Below are positions 35,141 through 45,250 of a stretch of 64,000 bases of DNA, one piece after another (position 1 is the stretch's first letter; the number at the start of each line of letters is the position of its first letter). The stretch comes from Candidatus Thorarchaeota archaeon (lineage in GTDB: Archaea > Asgardarchaeota > Thorarchaeia > Thorarchaeales > Thorarchaeaceae). Below the pieces are notes generated by a model. It searched no databases. It was given only the letters and a program-made list of their open reading frames with translations, and was not told the DNA's origin. The stretch spans positions 1 to 64,000 of the forward strand of contig JAEOSL010000008.1 of the NCBI GenBank assembly GCA_016840385.1, given 5' to 3'. A program made the translations under genes and the position numbers.

Positions 35141-35275
35141 CCTTTCCGACCTCTTGGTGTTGTGTACCTTCATAGTTTAAAGTCTACTGACATCCGCTAT
35201 GCTAGAGCGCTATACTATCCACCAGTAACTCTTATGTCTTGAGAAAGATGTTCTTTTTACTAGCCGGGAGTCAAT

Positions 35276-36010
35276 ATGCTGCGTCAACTATACATTGTCA
35301 AGAGTGATGGTGACCCTCTCTACGGCAGAACCTTTGAGGAAGATAGTGTAGTTGACCTGAAAGCAATCCCTCATTTTGTTAGAAACAGCGTTTCTCTTTT
35401 CCATTCTCGATCAAGCACATCATCCGAACGAGTCTACATTCTTGAACATGACGGGTCTGTATGGGCTTACGTTTTCTTTCATTCCTTTGCTCTTGTGTCA
35501 CTATCCGAAAAAGACCAAGCTTTGGCAGACCTAAAGAACGTCGTACTAGCAATGGGACGTAGCATTGCTATGAGATTTGGTGAGATGATTGATTCATGGA
35601 GTGGAAGTATGTCAGAGATTGTAGATATTGACGAACTTATCGATCAGTATATCGCTGTCAATCTTGAACCACCCACAAAGAAATTATTGAAGAAGATTGA
35701 GAAGCAAGTCCACAAAGCTCTGCTAAAGCCTGAGATTGCTTTTGCTGGAGTATTTGATGCAAGTGGTCAGATGATTGAGGGGAATCTTCCTGACACGCAT
35801 TTATTCAGAATTGAGGTGGAAATCTCACAAGGCCTCATTAAACCAGTGATGGACATAGTTCCCACGAGTGTGAATTCTGGTGAATACAAGCTACAAATGC
35901 TTCGAGTGAATTCTCTTACAATTGTTGTTGCTTCACAAGCAACTGAAAGCACTCTACGAGCAGTTGCAGTAGCTGGTGAAATTGCGCATACCCTTTATGA
36001 CCTCATGTAG
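35276..36010 (+). CDS. Longin-like plus roadblock-like domain protein
   Basis: 244 residues. The first 105 start with MLRQLYIVKSDGDPLYGRTF, the strand-turn-strand opening of longin/profilin-like domains ('ixxIxGxPLxxRxY'), and continue with VYILEHDGSVWAYVFFHSFALVSLSE. A helical connector spans 105-150. The rest (FAGVFDASGQMIEG..., YKLQMLRVNSLTIVVASQA..., RAVAVAGEIAHTLYDL) looks like a roadblock/LC7 domain. In Asgard archaea and eukaryotes such domains scaffold small GTPases and their activators. No signal peptide; probably cytosolic. A GGGAG site precedes the ATG. Domain calls rest on pattern only. Confidence 0.6.
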   Translation: MLRQLYIVKSDGDPLYGRTFEEDSVVDLKAIPHFVRNSVSLFHSRSSTSSERVYILEHDGSVWAYVFFHSFALVSLSEKDQALADLKNVVLAMGRSIAMRFGEMIDSWSGSMSEIVDIDELIDQYIAVNLEPPTKKLLKKIEKQVHKALLKPEIAFAGVFDASGQMIEGNLPDTHLFRIEVEISQGLIKPVMDIVPTSVNSGEYKLQMLRVNSLTIVVASQATESTLRAVAVAGEIAHTLYDLM

Positions 36011-36096
36011 ATTATCACTTCCCTTTGAGTCTGAGTATTGACGAAAGACAGAAGTAGGGGGTCTGCTGTGGAGCATTTTATTGGAGTGGATACTTC

Positions 36097-36714
36097 ATGC
36101 GTATTATTGGAATCTCAGGGTCTCCTAAGAAAGAAAAATCAAACACTCAATTTCTTCTGTCAAAAGCACTAGAGGCTACATCTGCTGATACAAAGCTGAT
36201 TAACATCAGTGACTACGATATTCGACACTGTACCGGTTGTGACTCGTGTGTAAGGAAGAAACCATGTCCAGAAAGTGCTCATGATGACATGTCTAAACTT
36301 GAGGAGGAACTAAGAACAGCTGATGCAATCATCATTTCTGCTCCTTCCTATTTCACATCTGTTCCTGGTGTGCTCAAAGACTTCATTGACCGTTCACGAG
36401 CGATGAAGATGCTTGACCATCAATTGAAGGACAAGGTCTTCGGAGCACTTACCTATGCAGGTCTCAGATACGGAGGACAAGAGCACGTCATTGATGTTTT
36501 GAATCGGTATGCATTGGGTCAAGGAATGATTGTTGTTGGGGCACTAGGTAGTCCAGTCAAACATGGTACATTTGGTTCAGGGAGTCTTCAGACTGATGAG
36601 GGTTCTTGGAGATCCGCATTGAAAGATGAACTAGCAATCAAAGGAAGTATCCTTCTTGGTGAGAGAGTTGTTTACGTGACAAGTCGCATGAAAGATTCTG
36701 AGGTGCGCATGTGA
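36097..36714 (+). CDS. NAD(P)H-dependent FMN reductase / iron-sulfur flavoprotein family
   Basis: Flavodoxin-like fold with MRIIGISGSPKKEKSNTQFLL at the N-terminus and ISAPSYFTSVPGVLKDFIDRS at the FMN contact. A compact cluster CTGCDSC...KPC at residues 46-58 is the Fe-S motif of archaeal iron-sulfur flavoproteins. 205 residues. Such proteins shuttle electrons from ferredoxin. Its last bases overlap the GTG of the cobalamin adenosyltransferase gene (ATGTGA), so co-translation is likely, and it could supply the Co(I) reduction needed there. Confidence 0.9.
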   Translation: MRIIGISGSPKKEKSNTQFLLSKALEATSADTKLINISDYDIRHCTGCDSCVRKKPCPESAHDDMSKLEEELRTADAIIISAPSYFTSVPGVLKDFIDRSRAMKMLDHQLKDKVFGALTYAGLRYGGQEHVIDVLNRYALGQGMIVVGALGSPVKHGTFGSGSLQTDEGSWRSALKDELAIKGSILLGERVVYVTSRMKDSEVRM

Positions 36715-37274
36715 CAAACGATACAGCTCCTGGTCTTGTTCAGGTGTACACAGGAAATGGTAAAGGAAAGACAACCTGTGCTCTTGGTGCTGGTCTTCGA
36801 GCAGCTGGACATGGATTGCAAGTGCTTGTTATTTCTTTCATGAAAGCTAAGGTTGCTATTCGTGGAGATAAAACCGATATCAACTATGGCGAGTTCCGCT
36901 CAGTGGATATGATACCGAACTTCACCATTGAACCTGTTGGTAGAGAAACCTTTGTGGACAAGGAGAATCCAGACCCTATTGATATCAAGATGGCACAGGA
37001 TGGTCTCAAAATGGCTCAAGATGCACTCCGAAATCATTCGTGTGATGTTCTCATCCTTGACGAGATCAATGTTGCTGTAGAGTGGAATCTCTTCTCTATA
37101 GAGGAGCAACTAGGTCTCTTGGACATCAAACCCTCTGATGTTGAACTCATAATGACTGGAAGATATGCAAAGCAAGAAATTCTAGATGCTGCAGACCTTG
37201 TGACCGAGATGAAAGAGGTCAAGCATTACTACAAAACAAGGAAGATTACTGCTCGACGGGGCTTTGAATTCTAG
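36711..37274 (+). CDS. cobO: Cob(I)alamin / cob(I)yrinate a,c-diamide adenosyltransferase (CobA/BtuR type)
   Basis: Transfers the adenosyl group of ATP to Co(I) corrinoids. P-loop VYTGNGKGKTTCALGAGLRA at the start, ISFMKA, then LILDEINVAVEWNL (Walker B-like) and VELIMTGRYA near 145. 187 residues, the usual size. GTG start at 36711 overlapping the flavoprotein stop. The methylmalonyl-CoA mutase gene starts 84 bp downstream and needs adenosylcobalamin, so the three form a coherent unit. Confidence 0.93.
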   Translation: MTNDTAPGLVQVYTGNGKGKTTCALGAGLRAAGHGLQVLVISFMKAKVAIRGDKTDINYGEFRSVDMIPNFTIEPVGRETFVDKENPDPIDIKMAQDGLKMAQDALRNHSCDVLILDEINVAVEWNLFSIEEQLGLLDIKPSDVELIMTGRYAKQEILDAADLVTEMKEVKHYYKTRKITARRGFEF

Positions 37275-37357
37275 ACCGATTTCAATTTCCTATACGAATC
37301 GATTAGTTAATATCTGGTACTCCATTCGAGGTCTTGTTCTCATCGGAGGAGCTCACT

Positions 37358-39040
37358 ATGGGTGCAGAGAAGAACTTGGAAGACATTCAGAAAGCCCATG
37401 ATAAATGGGAAAAAGAGACCCTAGGTTCACACCAGAAGAAACATCCTGACCGTCGAAAGGATTTCGTGACTACATCGAGTCGTCCGATCAAAGCAATCTA
37501 TACTCCCCTTGATGTTCCCGGATTAGATTACATGAAGGACCTTGGCCTTCCTAGTGAGTATCCTTACACTCGTGGTGTTCAGCCAAGCATGTATAGAGGT
37601 CGTGTCTGGACCATGCGACAGTTCGCTGGAATGGGTTCTGCTGAAGAAACCAATCAACGATTCAAGTTCCTCCTCGCTAATGGGCAGACAGGTCTTAGTG
37701 TTGCTTTTCATCTTCCCACACTTTTTGCACGAGATTCCGACCATCCATATGCCCTAGGTGAAGTAGGAAAACTCGGAGTTGCTATTGACAGTCTCAAAGA
37801 TATCGAGATTCTTTTCTCAGGTATTCCACTTGACCAAGTAACAACTTCAATGACTATCAATGCTCCCGCTTCGATCTTGCTAGCGATGTATATGGTTGCA
37901 GCACAGAAGCAGGGCGTGTCCGCAGACAAGATTGGCGGAACAATACAGAATGATCTGCTGAAAGAGTACCAGGCTCAGAAATCATGGATTCTGGCACCTA
38001 AACAATCCCTTCGTATCATGGGCGATATCATGGAGTATGCAACCAAGAATATCCCCAGATGGAATACGATTTCAATTTCAGGCTATCATATCCGTGAAGC
38101 TGGCTCTACTGCTTCTCAGGAACTAGCCTTTACTCTCATCAATGGAATGGAGTATGTTCGAGTTGGTATTAAGCAAGGTCTGGATGTTGATGCATTTGCT
38201 CCACGATTATCATTCTTCTTTAACGCGCATAACGACATCTTCGAAGAGGTTGCCAAATACCGTGCTGCAAGACGTATCTGGGCTCGAGAGATGAAGGAGA
38301 CCTTCGGCGCTAAGAAAGAGAGGTCTCTCTGGATGCGCTTCCACACTCAGACTGCAGGATGTTCGCTCACAGCACAGCAACCCACGGTCAATGTAGTCAG
38401 GACTGCTTACCAAGCACTTGCTGCTGTTCTTGGAGGAACCCAATCCTTACACACAAACTCAATGGATGAGGCTCTATGTCTTCCAACTGAGGATGCAGTT
38501 CGAGTTGCATTGAGAACACAACAGGTTCTTGCTCAAGAGAGTGGAGCTGCAAATACAATTGACCCCTTAGCTGGTTCATATTATGTTGAGAAACTGACTG
38601 ACGATATGGAGAAGGAAGCCTACGAATACTTTGACAAGGTCGAAGCCATGGGTGGAGTAGTCGAGGCGATTGAGAAAGGCTTCTTCCAACGTGAGATTTC
38701 CGAAGCGTCTTATCGCTACCAGAAAGAGATTGAGAGTGGTGAGAGAACAATCGTTGGTGTAAATGATTATGTTCTCGAAGGAGAACAAATCACAATCCCT
38801 GTTCTGAAGATTGACCCTGAAGTTGAACGTCGTCAGGTCGAACGAACTCAGAAGATTCGGAAAGAACGAGATAACACCAAGGTTGAAACTGCACTCGCTG
38901 GTCTCTTGAAGGCAAGTGAGAATGGTGAGAATGTCATGCCTTTCATTGTTGATGCAGTGAAGGAATACGCTACTATCGGTGAGATATTCCAAGTCTGGCG
39001 TGACCTGTGGGGCGAATGGGATGAGCCGAAGATATTCTAA
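37358..39040 (+). CDS. Methylmalonyl-CoA mutase, large (catalytic) subunit
   Basis: Catalytic TIM-barrel subunit that interconverts methylmalonyl-CoA and succinyl-CoA. Family motifs: [64 protein letters not shown], and [12 protein letters not shown] with [13 protein letters not shown]. About 560 residues and no B12-binding domain, so a separate small subunit must exist elsewhere, as in many archaea. Start ATG 37358 is set by GGAGGA 6 bases upstream; the frame opens at 37334. Confidence 0.95.
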   Translation: MGAEKNLEDIQKAHDKWEKETLGSHQKKHPDRRKDFVTTSSRPIKAIYTPLDVPGLDYMKDLGLPSEYPYTRGVQPSMYRGRVWTMRQFAGMGSAEETNQRFKFLLANGQTGLSVAFHLPTLFARDSDHPYALGEVGKLGVAIDSLKDIEILFSGIPLDQVTTSMTINAPASILLAMYMVAAQKQGVSADKIGGTIQNDLLKEYQAQKSWILAPKQSLRIMGDIMEYATKNIPRWNTISISGYHIREAGSTASQELAFTLINGMEYVRVGIKQGLDVDAFAPRLSFFFNAHNDIFEEVAKYRAARRIWAREMKETFGAKKERSLWMRFHTQTAGCSLTAQQPTVNVVRTAYQALAAVLGGTQSLHTNSMDEALCLPTEDAVRVALRTQQVLAQESGAANTIDPLAGSYYVEKLTDDMEKEAYEYFDKVEAMGGVVEAIEKGFFQREISEASYRYQKEIESGERTIVGVNDYVLEGEQITIPVLKIDPEVERRQVERTQKIRKERDNTKVETALAGLLKASENGENVMPFIVDAVKEYATIGEIFQVWRDLWGEWDEPKIF

Positions 39041-39057
39041 TAATAATCGCTAGCAGA

Positions 39058-40977
39058 TCAATCTATCTTCAATCCCCGTCGTTTCTGAAGTATTTGAACT
39101 CCGCAGTAAAGAATGATAATACTGGAGAATCCTCCCACTGTATAACTGATTGTTAGCGTCCAGTCAATCTCCATCACTGCCGACTGGTTAATCCCAGATG
39201 TTGTGGTTGTAGTGGTATATGTTGTAGCTGTAGTGGTATTAATGACAGAAGTGGTGACGGTATTATCATTGACTGGTGCATAGTGAAAGAACGGGTTCTT
39301 TTCTATCTTGTAATAATCTCCTTCTTCGTATTCTGTCAACGTGAAAGGACCACAATTCACGTAAGGATGTGTAGGATCAAACACTGGATTCCACGTTTCC
39401 CAACCTTCATACCCGATTCCAGTGTCATCATTGAAGTAATATTCTGGAATGATGTAGTCAAATGCAAAATTACTGAAGTGCCAGTATGTTTCAGTGTTGA
39501 ACTCGATTACTACCCTGTATGGTGTTGGAGCATATACTGCTGCTAGGTCACCAATGTCAGTACCAGCGGGGTTATTGAAATATGCACTCTCATACGCATA
39601 TGTAAGGCTGAACGCTACATCCTCTGCAGTTAATGGATGTCCGTCGCTCCATGTTGCATTCTGTACTATATCAACGGTGAATCTAGTGTGACCATCTGGA
39701 ACTGCAGGATTATCAGAGTGAGTTTCGGTCAACATATTTTGTGCTAAATCCGGTACAGGCTCAATACTTGGTCCATATTGATACAACGATGGCCAGAGAT
39801 TAGCCAGGATCGCCTCAGAGTAGAGCGAATCTGTCGCAAAGATATTGAAACTTTCTGGGTCTTGAGCTAGAGCAACATTGACCGAACCACCGAATGAACC
39901 ATCTAGTTTGTGAATATTCCTTAGGGTCCATGGTCCTGAAATGTATTTTTCGAGATCTTCTACATGACCTGTAAATACATCATTTCTGTACCCTTGCATG
40001 TAGGTGTTCTCATAGACCACAAGTCTTGGTACGTTGTAGTGGAGAATCCTCTGCATCTCAGCAGCGGCTTCGTAGACATCCTCATAGGTTGTACCGTAGA
40101 GGAGAGTGTCTCTCCAGCTATCGTAGGTTGCATTTCTGAAGTTGCTAGGGTTTTCACGGTAGACATCTGCATATTCTGACCAATATTCATATGCCAACCA
40201 GTCGACATCATTGTCGTAGAAATTAGTAGCATAGAAGACCATGTCATAATCTTCGTGGTGATCCAGCCTTGACATGTACTCGTTGAAGTCTGCTGCACGA
40301 GTTCTAGCATCGATGTGTAGAGAATGTAGTGCATCTACACCTACTTGTGGAGTGGCTCCAGATAAATGACAACTACATGATGCATGTTCAATCTCGATAT
40401 CAAACGGAGTGCCATCTGGGGCTAATCTGAATCCAGTTCCTTCATCTATTGTGAAATTCAAATCATCAAGGATTTGGTTACCGATTTCGGGTTGCGGTGT
40501 ATAGTAATGCCAATCAAATTGGTCTTCAGCACACCAACCATTTGGTAGAGGGACAAGTGAATCATGCTCGATAGAGAATCCATCCAAGCTTTCTTCCGTG
40601 ACTCTTGTTTTATTAAATGCAAATGCAAAAGCCCTTCTGAACCCACTAATATTGAGTGGATACTTTGCACAGTTTATCGTGATATGACCATAGCCATTTC
40701 TTATTCCTTGGTATATTGAAATATCTGGATCTGTTGCCAAAGTCTGAAGGTATACTGGATCAAAAAAGCTATTGTCCATCTCGATCTCGCCAGTTTGAAG
40801 CGCAAAAATCCTCCGGTCTTGATTTGCTATGACCTTGAAGATGACCTCATCGATATTTGGTCCCGCTTGAAGAGAATCTGTTTCAATGAATCCACTAACT
40901 GTGGTCACTTCACTTGTTGATACTACAAGTAATGCAGCTACTAGTAGTAGCGCAGTAGCAGGAACGGACCTCCTCAA
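39058..40977 (-). CDS. Membrane-anchored extracellular solute-binding protein (family 5), copy A
   Basis: Signal peptide MRRSVPATALLLVAALLVVS at a TTG start, then a large extracellular region with features of peptide/nickel-binding ABC receptors (GFRRAFAFAFNKT, PFFHYAPVND, FTVDIVQNATWSDGHPLTAEDVAFSL). A Thr-rich linker (residues 590-610) leads to a single C-terminal helix (FSSIIILYCGVQILQ) and basic tail, anchoring it to the membrane. 639 residues. It appears to hold two SBP-like halves. It is a close paralogue of the gene at 41076-42938. No permease genes are adjacent. Confidence 0.85.
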   Translation of the reverse strand: MRRSVPATALLLVAALLVVSTSEVTTVSGFIETDSLQAGPNIDEVIFKVIANQDRRIFALQTGEIEMDNSFFDPVYLQTLATDPDISIYQGIRNGYGHITINCAKYPLNISGFRRAFAFAFNKTRVTEESLDGFSIEHDSLVPLPNGWCAEDQFDWHYYTPQPEIGNQILDDLNFTIDEGTGFRLAPDGTPFDIEIEHASCSCHLSGATPQVGVDALHSLHIDARTRAADFNEYMSRLDHHEDYDMVFYATNFYDNDVDWLAYEYWSEYADVYRENPSNFRNATYDSWRDTLLYGTTYEDVYEAAAEMQRILHYNVPRLVVYENTYMQGYRNDVFTGHVEDLEKYISGPWTLRNIHKLDGSFGGSVNVALAQDPESFNIFATDSLYSEAILANLWPSLYQYGPSIEPVPDLAQNMLTETHSDNPAVPDGHTRFTVDIVQNATWSDGHPLTAEDVAFSLTYAYESAYFNNPAGTDIGDLAAVYAPTPYRVVIEFNTETYWHFSNFAFDYIIPEYYFNDDTGIGYEGWETWNPVFDPTHPYVNCGPFTLTEYEEGDYYKIEKNPFFHYAPVNDNTVTTSVINTTTATTYTTTTTTSGINQSAVMEIDWTLTISYTVGGFSSIIILYCGVQILQKRRGLKID

Positions 40978-41075
40978 TTCTGTTCACCGAAACCTCCAAC
41001 TACCATTTCTATGTGAACATACCAATATAACTTCTTACACTCAACTGACGAAACAATCTATAGATAACAAATACT

Positions 41076-42938
41076 CTACATTTTACGCCGCTTTGGAATT
41101 ATAACGACCACATAATACAGGACGATAATTCCTGCACCCCCAACCAGTGTTGTAGTTAGTACAGATGCCCAGAACAAGTCTGTTAGCGTTTGATTTGTGG
41201 TCGTCGTAGTGTTTGCTATATCATCTGGGTTTCCCTTATAGTGAAAGAGTGGGTTCTTTTCTATTTTGTAATAATCCCCTTCTTCATAATCTGAAAAGGT
41301 GTACGGTCCACAGTTCACGTTAGGTTCTGTGGGATCAAATACCGGGTTCCAGGTATCCCATCCTTCATACCCAATTCCACCACTATTGTTGAAGATGTGA
41401 ACGGGAATGATGTAATCGAAGGCAAATTTACTAAAGTGCCAGTATGATTCCGTTGAATATTCTATGACGACCTTGTAATGGTTTGGAGCGTAAGCTGATA
41501 ACAACTCCATTATATCATTTACAGCTGGATTGCCGTCGTATCCACTCTCAAATTGATAGGTGAAAGTGAAAGCAATATCATCTGCTGTAAGTGGGGTTCC
41601 ATCACTCCAGGTAGCATTTCTAATAATGTCGAAAGTAAATCTGATGTGTCCTTCAGGAACTGCTGAGTTATCAGAATGAGTTTCAGTCACCATACTCTCA
41701 GCAATATCTGGTACTGGAGTCAGGTCTGGTCCCAGTTTGTAGAGTGAAGGCCAGAGTTCATCTAGAATTGCTGAAGAAACTGCAGAATTTGCTGTGAAAA
41801 TGTTGAAACTGTCAGGGTTTTCACCGAATGCAATTGGAACTGTACCACCCAAAGTTCCATCGAGTTTGTGAATGTTCCTCAGTGTCCAAGGACCTGAGAT
41901 GTATCTACCAAGATCCTCAACATGTCCAGTGAACTGGTCAATTCTGTATCCTTGCCAATATCTGTTCACATACGTAACAAGTCTTGGTACGTTGTAGTGG
42001 AGAATCTTCTGCATCTCCATAGCAGCTTCGTATACTGCTTCATACGTAGTACCGTGAAGGAGCTGTTCCCTCCAACTGTCATAGGTATCATTTGCAAAGT
42101 TTGTGGGGTTTTCACCTTCAACTTCTGAGTATTCAGACCAGTACTCGTACCCAAGCCAGTCAACATCGTTGCTGTAGAAGTATTTTGTGTAGAAGATCAT
42201 ATCATAGTCGTCATGGTTGTCCAGACGTGTAATGTACTCTTCGAAGTTTCCACCACGTGCTCTCGCATTAACACTAAGGCTAAGAAGTGCATCGACGGCA
42301 ATTTGAGATCTTTTGCCTGAAAGCTCACAGGAACATGAAACATCTTCAATTGTGACGTTAAATGAAGAACCATCTGGTGCCAATCTGTATCCTGTTTCTG
42401 AATCGATTGTGAAGTTGAGATCATCTAGTATTTGATTACCAATATCAGGCTGCGGTGTATAATAGTGCCAATCAAACTGGTCTTCAATACAAAACCCATT
42501 TGGTAGAGGTACAAGTGAGTCGTGTTCAATAGCGGGTATACCACTATGCAACGTATTTACTGATGCTGTCTTGTTATATGCAAAGGCAAAGGCTCTTCTG
42601 AATCCGCTGATATTGAGTGGATATTTCGCACAATTGATTGTGAGTTGACCATAGCCGTTTCCAGCTGCTGTATAGATGTCAATATTGGGATCTTCGTCAA
42701 GAGTTCTATAGTGAACTGAATCAAAGAAGCTTGAGTCCATCTCAATATCACCTGCCTGAAGTGCAAGGACTCTCTGATCTTGGTTTTCAATGATTTTGAA
42801 GATGATTTCATCGACATATGGTCCTGTCTGGAGAGAATCTGACTCGGAAAAGCAACCGACCGATTGAACTCCATTAAATGAAATCACTACAAGTAATGCT
42901 ATGATTGACAGCGCAGTGAAACGAACTGACATCTTCAT
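41076..42938 (-). CDS. Membrane-anchored extracellular solute-binding protein (family 5), copy B
   Basis: Tandem paralogue of copy A, matching it along the whole length (for example SDSLQTGPYVDEIIFK, NCAKYPLNISGFRRAFAF, IEKNPLFHY). Signal peptide at residues 1-27, extracellular SBP-like halves, Thr/Asn linker and a C-terminal membrane helix (TTLVGGAGIIVLYYVVVI). ATG 42938 with GGTGA upstream. Peptide binding is expected from the family. The lack of local ABC permease or ATPase genes leaves the partner unknown. Confidence 0.85.
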   Translation of the reverse strand: MKMSVRFTALSIIALLVVISFNGVQSVGCFSESDSLQTGPYVDEIIFKIIENQDQRVLALQAGDIEMDSSFFDSVHYRTLDEDPNIDIYTAAGNGYGQLTINCAKYPLNISGFRRAFAFAYNKTASVNTLHSGIPAIEHDSLVPLPNGFCIEDQFDWHYYTPQPDIGNQILDDLNFTIDSETGYRLAPDGSSFNVTIEDVSCSCELSGKRSQIAVDALLSLSVNARARGGNFEEYITRLDNHDDYDMIFYTKYFYSNDVDWLGYEYWSEYSEVEGENPTNFANDTYDSWREQLLHGTTYEAVYEAAMEMQKILHYNVPRLVTYVNRYWQGYRIDQFTGHVEDLGRYISGPWTLRNIHKLDGTLGGTVPIAFGENPDSFNIFTANSAVSSAILDELWPSLYKLGPDLTPVPDIAESMVTETHSDNSAVPEGHIRFTFDIIRNATWSDGTPLTADDIAFTFTYQFESGYDGNPAVNDIMELLSAYAPNHYKVVIEYSTESYWHFSKFAFDYIIPVHIFNNSGGIGYEGWDTWNPVFDPTEPNVNCGPYTFSDYEEGDYYKIEKNPLFHYKGNPDDIANTTTTTNQTLTDLFWASVLTTTLVGGAGIIVLYYVVVIIPKRRKM

Positions 42939-43001
42939 ACTAGTTCACCAAAACATCTAGTCCAACGAGCAATTGCAGAATGTCAATTTAACTTCTTGTA
43001 C

Positions 43002-45149
43002 TCAATGTGAAGTTCTCTTCCTACCAAAATGCATTGCAAATGCAATGATACTAAGAAGGGAGAATCCTGATACAGCTCCCACTACTACAGCCACAGATTC
43101 TGGAGCAACAGTATTATTTGTAGTAGTAGACGTAGATGCTGAAGTAGTGGTAAAATTCTCATCTCCCAGTGAGCTTGGAAATCTGTCAAAATCATCCTCA
43201 TCAATTATGTAGATTCTAGAATCTCCAAGGTCCGACCAGCTATTTCCTCTCTTCACTCCGTCATCCCAAGTATTGTCAAATCCTGAGCATAACACATTCA
43301 CTAAATTCCAACCGAAGCTATTCGCGACTATTGTATTGTATCTTGAACCTCTATTTAGGAGAAGCCCAATTTCATCATTTTCTAACACGTCATTGTTACC
43401 GATATACGAGTCAGTTGTTCGGAGAAGATATATTCCCTGACCATTTCCATAGACTCGATTTGTTTCAACATAGCTCTGATGGGCTCCTATAAGCACCATT
43501 CCATACTCGTTATCATACACATCACAATCATAGATTGTCGAGTTCGGTGAACTATCCAGCAGCAGTCCATGACCATTGTTGTGAGTATTTGTGCCAACAA
43601 TATGACAATGATCCGATCCCTCTATTCTAATTCCTACCTCGTTTCCTGCTAGCTGCGAATATCCAATATCTATCTGACTTGAGTATCGGACATAAACTCC
43701 ATTCGTTCTATTGGAAACACTCACTCCTGAAATCTGACAGTTTGTACAAAACATCAATAGGAGTTCATCAAGTATTCCTCCAGTAATTGAAACGTCTTCA
43801 CAATCTGCTAAAATGATTTGACCATACTCTCTTCCATCTATTTGCAGATTGGTTTCATTATAGAGATACGCAAGTTGTCTTCCATCTATCAGATTACCCG
43901 AAATCTCCTGATTCATACCTACAGGGTTTGTAATGCTGAACCTAAATCCACAACTTTCTAGCTGGTTGTTCAATATTCTACTATTTACTGGAGGCCCATC
44001 TTCTAATCCAAGATATGCAAGTTCTTCAAATGTAATTGCTACATAACATTCCAGGAAACTATTGTTTGATACATCCAGATTATCTATTCCTTGTAGCCTC
44101 ATTCCAAATTCAAGATCACTAATAGTATTCTCTGTGACCTGAGAATTTCCTCCACAGCTGATATCGATTCCAGTAGCAAAGGTGTATCCTCGTAACTCAT
44201 TCGAATTCACAATACTCCCAAATGAATTTATTAATTGTACACAGAATCCAATTGCATCAATTTCATTGTTACTGATGATTGTATCATTCCCTCTGACGGT
44301 GATTCCTCCCCAGCATCCATCGATATAATTGTCTGAGATAGTATACAGCCGACCCCCCGTGATTTCGATGGCAGTTCCAAAGAGAGTCACATTGTTTTGA
44401 GTAAGAGTACAATCTATTGAATTGCGAAGAGCAAATCCATATTGACCGTTGTGCTGGTTTGTTGCTGAAAGAGTATTTAAAGCTGCATAACAGTTGGTAC
44501 AGTCTGTCAACCCAATCCCCTCATAGAGGCAGTCTTGGAAGAAGTTGTCAATGATATTTACATTGGTACAAGCTTCAATACGTACAGGATATCCCATTGA
44601 CTCAGAAATCTGAGTATTATCTGAAAATTCACTATCATGCAAGTTGTATGCTAGAAAACCCATCAGAGATGTGCCGATTGAATTCCTGGTAAAGGAGCAA
44701 CTAGAAGAATCTTCTACACTTATTGCGATATATCCTGCTGCAAACTCGTTTTCTCTAATTCGACCACCAAAAACATTCTCTAAAGTGATAATCCCTTGTC
44801 CCCAATTACTATCCTGAGAACTAAACCAACAATTCTCTATTGTAAAATAGCTAGTAGTGTTTGCTATCAAAATACATACAGATGATGTTGAAGTTATATT
44901 TAGATTCAATATTGAATAGGGTGCCGATGAAGTTCCTTCTCCCGGCCAACCTTGCGATACGAAATCTGAATCCCTTGTTATTACGATCGGGGAATGAGGA
45001 CTATACGCAAGAGATACCTCTGAATTTTCAATTGGGGGAATTATAGCAATGGAAACTTCGAAGTTTGAAAACGAAGAAAGACTTGGTGGAACTAGTAGCA
45101 TACAGATTACCACAACGATTACAATGGGTCTGATTCTTGAATGGAGCAC
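43002..45149 (-). CDS. Secreted right-handed parallel beta-helix (NosD-like) protein with membrane anchor
   Basis: GTG start, N-terminal hydrophobic signal (residues 7-25), then more than 20 beta-helix turns rich in N/G/I (FTIENCWF, SFTRNSIGTS, YISDNTQIS, CHIVGTNTHNNGHGLLLDSSPNSTIYDC). The repeat resembles NosD/PbH1 domains of carbohydrate-binding surface proteins. A Thr-rich stalk and a single helix (VVVGAVSGFSLLSIIAFAM) end in basic residues. 715 residues. Probably a cell-surface glycan-binding or adhesive protein. TTAAACTAAAA lies about 25 bases upstream, so the transcript may be leaderless. Confidence 0.83.
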   Translation of the reverse strand: MLHSRIRPIVIVVVICMLLVPPSLSSFSNFEVSIAIIPPIENSEVSLAYSPHSPIVITRDSDFVSQGWPGEGTSSAPYSILNLNITSTSSVCILIANTTSYFTIENCWFSSQDSNWGQGIITLENVFGGRIRENEFAAGYIAISVEDSSSCSFTRNSIGTSLMGFLAYNLHDSEFSDNTQISESMGYPVRIEACTNVNIIDNFFQDCLYEGIGLTDCTNCYAALNTLSATNQHNGQYGFALRNSIDCTLTQNNVTLFGTAIEITGGRLYTISDNYIDGCWGGITVRGNDTIISNNEIDAIGFCVQLINSFGSIVNSNELRGYTFATGIDISCGGNSQVTENTISDLEFGMRLQGIDNLDVSNNSFLECYVAITFEELAYLGLEDGPPVNSRILNNQLESCGFRFSITNPVGMNQEISGNLIDGRQLAYLYNETNLQIDGREYGQIILADCEDVSITGGILDELLLMFCTNCQISGVSVSNRTNGVYVRYSSQIDIGYSQLAGNEVGIRIEGSDHCHIVGTNTHNNGHGLLLDSSPNSTIYDCDVYDNEYGMVLIGAHQSYVETNRVYGNGQGIYLLRTTDSYIGNNDVLENDEIGLLLNRGSRYNTIVANSFGWNLVNVLCSGFDNTWDDGVKRGNSWSDLGDSRIYIIDEDDFDRFPSSLGDENFTTTSASTSTTTNNTVAPESVAVVVGAVSGFSLLSIIAFAMHFGRKRTSH

Positions 45150-45250
45150 GAAAGAATACAGGAATTTTTAGTTTAAGGGCGTTTGCTCCAGAGCAACCTC
45201 ACATACATTAATAGTCAAACGTATTCTCATTGAGCTAGGAGTGGTTACTA

